A DNA stretch of 64,000 bases from Roseateles depolymerans. GTDB taxonomy: Bacteria; Pseudomonadota; Gammaproteobacteria; Burkholderiales; Burkholderiaceae_C. The notes under the pieces were generated by a model. The model was given only the letters and a program-made list of their open reading frames with translations. It did not search any database and had not been told where the DNA came from. Location: positions 1,677,858-1,741,857 of the forward strand of contig NZ_QUMT01000001.1 of assembly GCF_003387155.1 (NCBI RefSeq). The letters run 5' to 3'. Shown piece by piece: positions 52,121 through 60,500 of this stretch. How positions within the stretch are numbered: position 1 is the first letter of the stretch; the number at the start of each line of letters is the position of its first letter. The translations under genes were made by a program, and so were the position numbers.

Positions 52121-53842
52121 CTATGCAAACAGCAACCGATCCTTGATCTTGATCGGATCGTGATAGTCATCAAACCACCACGGCTTCTCATGCCGGGTCC
52201 GGGGCGGCGTCTGCAGCACCAGTTCTCTCTGCGCCGTGGCCGCATCGTCCTGCGCAATACGGAAGCGGTAGTGGTCGAACAGCCGAAGCGCCTCCACCAT
52301 GTAGGCGGTCGCCACGCGCCGATCCTTGATCATCAGCAGGTTCTCCCCATTCTGCAAATCCGCCGGCCCGGAGAAGTTGTACGAGCCCAAATACACCCGT
52401 GCCGTCGGCTTGTCGAAGTCGATGACCACAAACTTGTGATGCATGCGGATGCCGCCACCGCCGGTGGGCTCGGCCGAGAAGGGCGGGGGCGCGTCTTTTC
52501 CCAGCGCGTCGGGAAACACCGGCCTGCGGTTGCCGCCTGGAATGTCCAGTTCCAAGCCGCCCACCTTGCGGTCGGACATGCCATAGATGAACACGTCCTT
52601 GGCCATCAGCGTCTTGATGGCGTCCCGCACCGGCCCGCTGGTCTGATAGAGAAACGCCAGCGAATACAGCAGGCTCGACTGGGTGGTGGCCATGTCGTCG
52701 GCAATGCCCTGCAGGCGTGCATTGGCCTTGGCATGCGGTGAAAACGTCACCTGCGGCTTGATGTCGCCCAGCGCCAGCGCCGTCCAGTTCGCGGCCGAGG
52801 CCGACTGGCCGAACTGATTGGCAGGTTGAAGCCAATACTGGTCAAAGGCATCGCCAAAGACCTTCACTGGCGTATCGCCCTTCAGGATGACGGCATTGTT
52901 GGCTTGCACATAGAAGCCCCGCCAGCTGAAATTGGTGGACCCGCAGGACACGAGCTTCGCCTTCTTCCCGGCGACGACGATCATCTTGTTGTGCTGCAGG
53001 TTCAGCACATGCTGACGCTGCACGTGATCCGCACCCGCCGTCTTGGCCAGACGAGCCGCCGCGGCGTTCTCCGCAGACCCATCCTCTCCGTGATCACCGC
53101 TGTCGTCGATGATGATCTGCAGGCGCGGGCCGAGCTTTTCGAGTCGGCCCACCACCTCGGGCAGGTTGAGGTCGTAGGCGATGACCTTCACCTCCGCCTT
53201 GGGGTCCGCGATCGCCTGGTCCAGCACGTCCAGAATGGCGGCGCGCGCCTCGAAACCCATCCAGCTCAGGGCTTCATCGGCTTTTGGATGGGTGGGCTTG
53301 AAGTCCAGTCCCTCCGCCGCGTTGGCCGGCAGGATCTCCGAGACCGGCCCGAACTTCTGATACCGGTCCACAAACGCCTGCGACGACACAAAGCCTCGGG
53401 TGAAACTCACGTTGAGCTGCCCCGGCACCGTTTCGCGCTGCAGATGAATATCGGCTTCCTGCACCTCTCCGTAGCTGAGGCTGCCGCCTGTGTCCATGAA
53501 GACCGGCATGACGCGGTAGGTGAAGGGCAGGGTGGTTCCCGTGTTGCCACCGTCGCGCGGGAAATGGACCCAGCGGAACTTCTGGATGGGCGACAGCCGT
53601 GTCGACAACGCATTCGGATTGAGCTTGCCGTCCACTCCTCGGAAGGCCAGGCGGTTCTTCACCGGGAAGAACCGGTCCCCGCCGGGTACGCGGTACTCGA
53701 TGGCAAACCCCACCAGGTCGGCCGGCGGCTCGCCTTTGCGCCAGTTCATGGCCAGCAGCGTCATGCCTTCGCCGCGGTGCAGGGTCAGCGTGAACGGAGC
53801 CTTGTTGTTGCTGCCTGAGACTTTGAAGTCGGTCGTAGCCAA
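52121..53842 (-). CDS. Phospholipase-D-like protein with two HKD motifs
   Basis: This 573-aa protein has an N-terminal beta domain (about 1-150) without a recognised name and two PLD half-sites: QHNKMIVV...GSTNFSWRG at about 285-315, and MHHKFVVIDF...GSYNFSGPADLQNGEN at about 485-525. Both contain His, Lys and a following Gly-Ser, but the HxKxxxxD form is relaxed in the first (no Asp at the usual spacing). There is no signal peptide. It could cleave phosphodiesters in lipid or nucleic acid; substrate unknown. Confidence 0.82.
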   Translation of the reverse strand: MATTDFKVSGSNNKAPFTLTLHRGEGMTLLAMNWRKGEPPADLVGFAIEYRVPGGDRFFPVKNRLAFRGVDGKLNPNALSTRLSPIQKFRWVHFPRDGGNTGTTLPFTYRVMPVFMDTGGSLSYGEVQEADIHLQRETVPGQLNVSFTRGFVSSQAFVDRYQKFGPVSEILPANAAEGLDFKPTHPKADEALSWMGFEARAAILDVLDQAIADPKAEVKVIAYDLNLPEVVGRLEKLGPRLQIIIDDSGDHGEDGSAENAAAARLAKTAGADHVQRQHVLNLQHNKMIVVAGKKAKLVSCGSTNFSWRGFYVQANNAVILKGDTPVKVFGDAFDQYWLQPANQFGQSASAANWTALALGDIKPQVTFSPHAKANARLQGIADDMATTQSSLLYSLAFLYQTSGPVRDAIKTLMAKDVFIYGMSDRKVGGLELDIPGGNRRPVFPDALGKDAPPPFSAEPTGGGGIRMHHKFVVIDFDKPTARVYLGSYNFSGPADLQNGENLLMIKDRRVATAYMVEALRLFDHYRFRIAQDDAATAQRELVLQTPPRTRHEKPWWFDDYHDPIKIKDRLLFA

Positions 53843-54066
53843 GATGCGCCTCCCCGCGGTCTGTCCGCAGGGTTATAGGCCGGCCGTGTGTCGTCTACAA
53901 GACGCAAGACGGGGGATTCGCCCTTCCTATGAGGTGTCCGTCATGCATCCTGGGGAGATGGTCCGGGGGCTTACCATTGCGCGCGTATGAGTGCTGCCAG
54001 AAACGCGCCATGGACCATGGATGTTTGTGGGTCCACTCTGGTGACTCTTCAGAAAATGAGGTGCTG

Positions 54067-54468
54067 ATGAATGCCAACTCCCTTGAAGTCGGGGTGACGT
54101 ATTTCAGAATCGCGTATGCAGATGTCGACGAAACCATGCCAAGCGTAGAGCCAATGGTTTACGTGGGCATGGACATCTTCGGGTCACCCAAGGATGGCGT
54201 GAGCAGGTATTACTTCCAAGATACGAGCTCGATCATTCGCTTCGGTTTGGGCCGGATGACGGAAGAACCGAGGGTGGCCGATGCTTCGGATGCAGACCAT
54301 CGCTTAGACGATGATGTGGAACGCATCTTCTTCGGTCACCAAGAGCATGAGATCGGCCAGGTGGTTGTGGACCTATGCGCTCTCGGCGAGGAAATCCAGA
54401 TAGCCATTCAGCGAGCCCAAAGCCTCGGCGTCCCCAGACTCCAACAAGCACAGGGAAAGTGGCGTTGA
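54067..54468 (+). CDS. Hypothetical 133-aa protein
   Basis: A small acidic cytoplasmic protein (LEVGVTYFRIAYADVDETMP, YVGMDIFGSPKDGVSRYYFQ). The start at 54067 has GAGGT 5 bases upstream. It has an alpha/beta look with no recognised family and stands alone between the PLD gene and ndvB, in AT-richer sequence. Confidence 0.6.
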   Translation: MNANSLEVGVTYFRIAYADVDETMPSVEPMVYVGMDIFGSPKDGVSRYYFQDTSSIIRFGLGRMTEEPRVADASDADHRLDDDVERIFFGHQEHEIGQVVVDLCALGEEIQIAIQRAQSLGVPRLQQAQGKWR

Positions 54469-54568
54469 GGAGGCGCCGGACGGCTGGCGACATCCTCCAA
54501 TCCAGCACAGGGCGGGGCAGGTGGATTCCATCCCACGCACGTCCCGCCCTGCATCCTAACGATGACGC

Positions 54569-57500
54569 TCAAGGCGCCGCCTTCGCATCCGTCGCCACAT
54601 CCTCCGGCATCGCCACCCGCTCCACCTGACTGACGACGACCAGCGGTGCATCGCTGGCCAGGCCGTTCAGGTCGATCAGATCGGCGCTCTGCACCCGCAC
54701 CGCTCCGGGCTCCTGCGTCATCACCGCGCGCGCCGCCGTGTCATGCGCGCAGACGATCACGCGGTGCCAACGGCCGTCATGCCGCAGTCGCACCTCGGCC
54801 CAGTCCCAATGCACCGGCAGGCAGGCCCTCACGCGCAGGCGGCCCTGTTCCACCACCACGCCGCAGATGGACTCCAGCGACGCGCGCAGCAGCCAGCCGG
54901 CGGAGCCGCTGTACCAGCTCCAACCGCCGCGGCCCACCCAGGGCGCATGGGAGTAGATGTCCCCCGCCATCACATAGGGCTCGATCGCGTAGGTCGGCCC
55001 GATTCGCGGGTCTGCCCAGCGGTGGGCAGGGCTCAGGCCGGTGTAGACCTGCCACATCGTCTCCCGTTGCCCCAGTTGGGCCAACGCCATCAGCGCCCAA
55101 ACGGCGGCGTGGTTGTACTGCCCGCCGTTCTCCCGCACGCCCGGCGCATAGGACTGGATGTAGCCCGCGCTCGGCTCGGCCACCGCCAGCGGCGGATGCA
55201 GCAGTCGCGCCAGCCGCGCCACCGGGTCCAACAAGTGCGTGCGGGCGCTGGCCATGGCCTGCACCGCATGCGCCGGATCGGCCGCCTGCGTCAGCACGGC
55301 CCAGCTCTGCGCGATCAGGTCGATCTTGCACTCCGGATTGGCCGCAGACCCTAGCGGCGACCCATCGTCGAAGAAGCCGCGCCGGTACCACTGGCCGTCC
55401 CAGCCGGGGCCGTCCAATGCCCGCACCCAGCCGTCCCGGGCCGTCGTCCAGCGCTGCGCACGTTCGTTGTCGCCCCGGGCGATCGCCAGCGGTGCGAAGT
55501 CCTCGATCACCTGACACAGGAACCAGGCCATCCACACCGATTCACCGCGGCCCTCATGGCCCACGCGGTTCATGCCGTCGTTCCAGTCGCCGGTCCCGAA
55601 CAGCGGCAGGCCATGCTGGCCGCTTTCCAGGCTCCGGTCGATCGCCCGGGCAGCATGCTCATAAAGCGTTGCCATCGGTCCGTCGGTGCGCGGCGTTTCG
55701 TAGATGTCTTCTGCGCCTTCGGGCACCTGCTGACCGATCAGGAAGGGCACCTGCTCGTCCATCAACGCCAGATCCCCGGTACGGGCGGCGTAATGCGCCA
55801 GGCCATACGGCAGCCACAGCCTGTCGTCCGAGAAATGCGTGCGCACGCCCGCGCCACCGGGCTCATGCCACCAGTGCTGCACGTCGCCTTCCGGAAACTG
55901 ACGGGCAGCGCTGCGGCGGAGCTGATGGGCCAGCAGCTGCGGCGCCACATCGGTCAGCGCCATCGCATCCTGCAACTGGTCGCGGTAGCCGAAGGCCCCA
56001 CCGGCCTGGTAGAAGCCGGCCCGCGCCCACATGCGGCACACCAGCGTCTGGTAGGGCAACCAGAAGTTGGTCAACGCATCGAAGCGCGGATCCGGCGTGC
56101 GCACCTGGCGGCCGCCGAGCAGCTCGGGCCACTGCCGGCGCTGGGTCGCCAGACGCTGGGCCGGGTCGACCTGCCAGGCGGCTTCCATGAGCTCGTGCGC
56201 CGCCTGCGGCGAGGCCGCATGGCCCAGCAGCACGCTGAACGTGCCGGTCTGACCCGGATCCACCTCCAGCCGCGCGGCAATGCCCGCGCAGGCATCGAGG
56301 CCCCCGCCGCAGCGTCTGCCCAGGGCCGTGGGGACGACCAGGCGTCCGGACGCATCGAAGAATTCCCGTCGGTCGCAGGTCCAGTCCTGCGTGTCCAACC
56401 GCATGCGGGCGGTGGCTTCGGGCGGGACGCCTTCATCCGAGGGCTGCCGCGGGCGCAGGCTGAGCGCGGCGGTCGACTGGCCGAATCCGCCGGTTTCATC
56501 GAGCTGCGTCGCGCACAGCGACAGGGCACGGTCCGGCTGCGGCAGGCCGGCGCCCAGAGGCCCGACCGTCAGCCAGTCGTTTCGGGTGGTGACGGACAGG
56601 CGCTCGCTGCGCGCGCTGCCCATCTGCCATTCGGCCATGGCCACCAATCGCAGATGACGGCGCTCCGCCGCGGTGCTGCGGATCTCCACCTGCAGCTGCT
56701 TCACCGGCGCATCGCGATCCACGCACCAGCACAGCCGGATCTCCAGATCGTCCAGCTGCTGATGGATGCGGCTGTAGCCGATGCCGTGCTCCACGCGCAG
56801 CGGCGCCTGGTCCAGCACATGACGGCCCAGGCACCAGACGCGCTGATGGTCCAGGTCGTGCAGCAGCAGCCATTCGCCGGGCGGGTCCAGCAGGGGGTCG
56901 TTGGACCAGGGCGTGACCTGGTGCATGCGGCTGTTGCCCGCCCAGGTGTAGCCGGCGGCGACGTCCGTCACCTGGCAGCCTAAGTCCGGATTGGCCAACA
57001 CGTTGACCCAGGGCCGCGACGGATGGCGCGAGGCGGACACGTCGAAGCGGAAGCCGCCGTGCTCCGGATCGAACTGGCCGTCCGGTGTGCGCGGGGGCAG
57101 GGCGGGATCGGGCTTGATCGGCAGTGTCTGCGGCACCACCAGGCGGGCGGCAGCGTCGGCCGGGCGCAGGTCCTCCAGCCAGCGATCCACCTGCTGGGCC
57201 AGGCTCCGTCCATCGGCCTGCAGACGGATGCGGGTGAGCGAATTCAGGGTGAATCGCTCGTCCGTGCTGAGGTCGTTCTCGCGCAGCACATGCATGGCGG
57301 AACGCAGATTCGCCGGACGGCCCTGATGCTGGCTGTCCAGCCGCGCCTGCAAGGCCGCCAGCGCCTGCTGCACCGGCGCGAGGTAGGACGCGGGCTCTTC
57401 GTTCAGCACCACCAGGTCCACGCCGACGGCATGGGAGCTCCACATGCGCAGCGCTTTTTTCAGCGCGCGGAGCAGGTCCAGGCCTTCTTCGCCGCTGATC

Positions 57501-60500
57501 TGCACCGCAATCAGCGGCCGGTCGCCGGAGATGCCGAAGCGCCACAGCAGGCGACGGTCGCAGCGGCCCAGCGATTCGCGGGCATGCAGCGGCTCACGGG
57601 CCGCCTGGCCGGTGATCAGCGTGTTGAGCTGCAGCAGCGAGCCCCAGGTGGCGGTGTCGAACTGCAGCTCGCGCAGACGGATGCCGCCCATGGTGTGCGA
57701 CATCGCGGCGCTGCGTTCCAGGTGCGCGGCCTGGCGGTACTTGTCCACCAAGGCGGACAGCTGGTCCAGGTCGCGGGAGGCCGCCGTGCAGAAGGTCATG
57801 CGCAGTGTCGTGCCGGGTGGCAGATCCACCTGCAGGCGGATGCCGGCCAGCGGGTCCAGGCCGGTGTCCAGCAGTCGCCCCGGTTCGCCGGCGGACGCGA
57901 CATCCGCTTCGTTGTCCACCACGGTCACGCCCGCATCGCCCGCCGGACGGGTGGTGCTGCCGTAGCGGCCCAGCCAGCGGGCACGGTCGGCGATGGGCGT
58001 CACTTCGCGGATGCGGGCCTGCGGGCCAGTGGGCGCGGTGGCACGCAGGGGATGGCCGGGCAGGCTCGCGGGGTTCTCTTCCGGGACCATGAAGAACACG
58101 GCGCGGGTGGCCGCTTCATCAAACAGGCGCGGACGGCGGCGCAGGTGCAGCGCATGTTCCCCTTCCACCCACCGTGCCTGGATGAACAGGTTGGAGAAGG
58201 CCGGATGGGCCTCGTCCGAGCGCTCCGGCGCCAGCGTGGCTTCGAAGCAGGACGCCAGCTCCAGCTGGATCGGCTCATGGCCGGTGTTGCACAGCTCCAC
58301 CTGACGCAGCTCGCAGTCGTCCTCCGGACTGACCCAGACCGTGGTGCAACTGCGCAGGTCCGGCCAGCGGGCTTCGAACAGCACACGCTCGGCCTGCATG
58401 CGGCAGTGATAGCTGGCGCGTGGGTCTGGGGCAGGGCGGGCGGCGGCGCTGAACCATTCACTCTCGCCCTCGCGGCGCAGGAAGAGGAACTGGCCGTGTT
58501 GGTCGCGCAGCAGGTCGTCGCGCCAGCGGCTCACGCCCGTGCCTTGCCAGCTGCTGTAGCCGCCGCCATGGCTGCGCAGCACCACGGCGTAGCGGCCGTT
58601 GGTCAGCATGTGAGTCAGCGGCAGGACGTCACCCAGTGGCTCGGTCTCGCGCACCATGCGGGCCTTGCGCAGCTCACGGCGGCGCGGCAGCACTTCCGGC
58701 GGCGGCACGGCCAGCGGCGTCACCTCGCGCGGCGCGCGCTCATGCAGCAGCGTGGCAACGGCCTTGATGTGCGGGTCGCTCATCAGCCAGCGGCGCGGGG
58801 CCTCGTCGGCCAGCACATTGGTCAGCGCGACAAAGCCCATGGCCTGGTGGTGGGCCATGTAGGTCTGCACCAGGGTGAAAGGCGTGCCGGCGGTCTGGCG
58901 CTGCGGCGTGTAGTCGACCGATTCGATGAAGCCGAAACTGCCACGGGCCCCCAGACGCTCGAAAGCCTGCAGGTTGCGCACGACGGTGGACGGCGCCACC
59001 ACGCTGGCCATGATGGCCGCATAAGGCGCCAGCACCCGTTCCTCGTTGGACAGGCGCGCCAGCGCCAGGGTCTGGATGCCCTGCGGTCCGTACTGGTAGG
59101 CCAGGGTGTGGTCCTGGCCGGCAATGGCGGATTCGGAGATGCCCCATGGCGTCTGACGTCCCAGGGCTTCGGACTGCTGTTCGGCCACTGCCGTGCGGAT
59201 GGCCCGGCCCAGCGCACTGGCGGCCGGTTCGCGCAGTACCAGCGAAGGCATGAGGTACTCGAACATCGAACCCGACCAGGACTTCAGCCCCAGCGAGGCA
59301 TCCGGCGTGTTGCGCGCAAAGAAGGGGCGGCCCAGGGAGCGCCAATGCTCCGGCGGCAGGTCGCCCTTGGCGATGGCCACCAGGCTGGTGAGGCGGGCCT
59401 CGCTGGCCAGCAGGTCGTAGTGGTTGTCGTCCAGTTGCTGGGCGTCGGCGCGCCAGCCGATGCGAAGCAGGCGACGTTCCGGATCGAACAGCGGGCGATA
59501 GTCCGCTTCCAGCGCGAAGCGGCGGGCACGGTCGGCCAGCGCGCGAAGCTGCGCTCTCGCCTGGGCCAGCGCGCCGCCCTGGTCTTGCCAGTAGGACTCC
59601 AGCTGCGCCACGAGATCCCGCACCAGCCAGTGCAGCGGCGTGTCCGGACCGGTGGGGGCGACCGTCTGGTCGGCGGGCGGGGGCAGGTCATCCGGCACGG
59701 CCAGCGGCTTGCCGTCAGCATCCAGTCCGGCCGGCGAGGCTTCGCCAACTTCGGCGCGCGCCGCTTGCACCTTCGCGGCCAGCAGGGCCTGCTGTTCTTC
59801 GACGTTGGCGTCCAGCACGTCCAGCGCGGACAGCGCTTCCACCAGCGCCGTGCTGGCTGGCATCAGCCCCCCCGACGCGAGCGGCGGCTGGTGGATGCGC
59901 AGCCGGTGCAGCGTCTGCTTGAGGGCCTGGCGCGTATTGCGGGCGATCGACTCGGACGGCGTGTCGATCAGCATTTCGCAGGCCCGGGCCACGGCCAGCA
60001 AGTGACCGGAGCAATTGCCGCTGTCCACCGCCGACACATAGCCCGGCGGCAGCACCGCCAGCGTCTGGGTGTCGTACCAGTTGTAGAAATGCCCTTGCCA
60101 GCGGTCCAGGCGGTCCAGCGTGTCCAGGGTGGCGCCCAGGCGTTTGGTCATGCTCACCAGGCCAATGAAGCCCAGCTCGCGGGCGCAGGCCACGGTCAGC
60201 AGGTAGATGCCGATGTTGGTCGGGGAGGTGCGGTGCGCCACCAGCAGGTGCGGCGTGAGCTGCACGTTGTCCGGCGGCAGGTGATGGTCCTGCGGGCCGA
60301 CATGGCGGTCGTAGAAGCGCCAGGTGTCGCGGGCCAGTTGCCAGAGGTAGTCGCGGCCTTGCGGGTCCAGCATCGGCTCCGCGTCCTGGATGGCCGGCCG
60401 AGGGCGGCTTGCCCACCAGATCCACATCGGCGACAGGCCCCAGATCAGCAGCAGCGTCACCGAGGCCGTGCCGTTCACCGGCGCGCCCAGCAGGTGGGCG

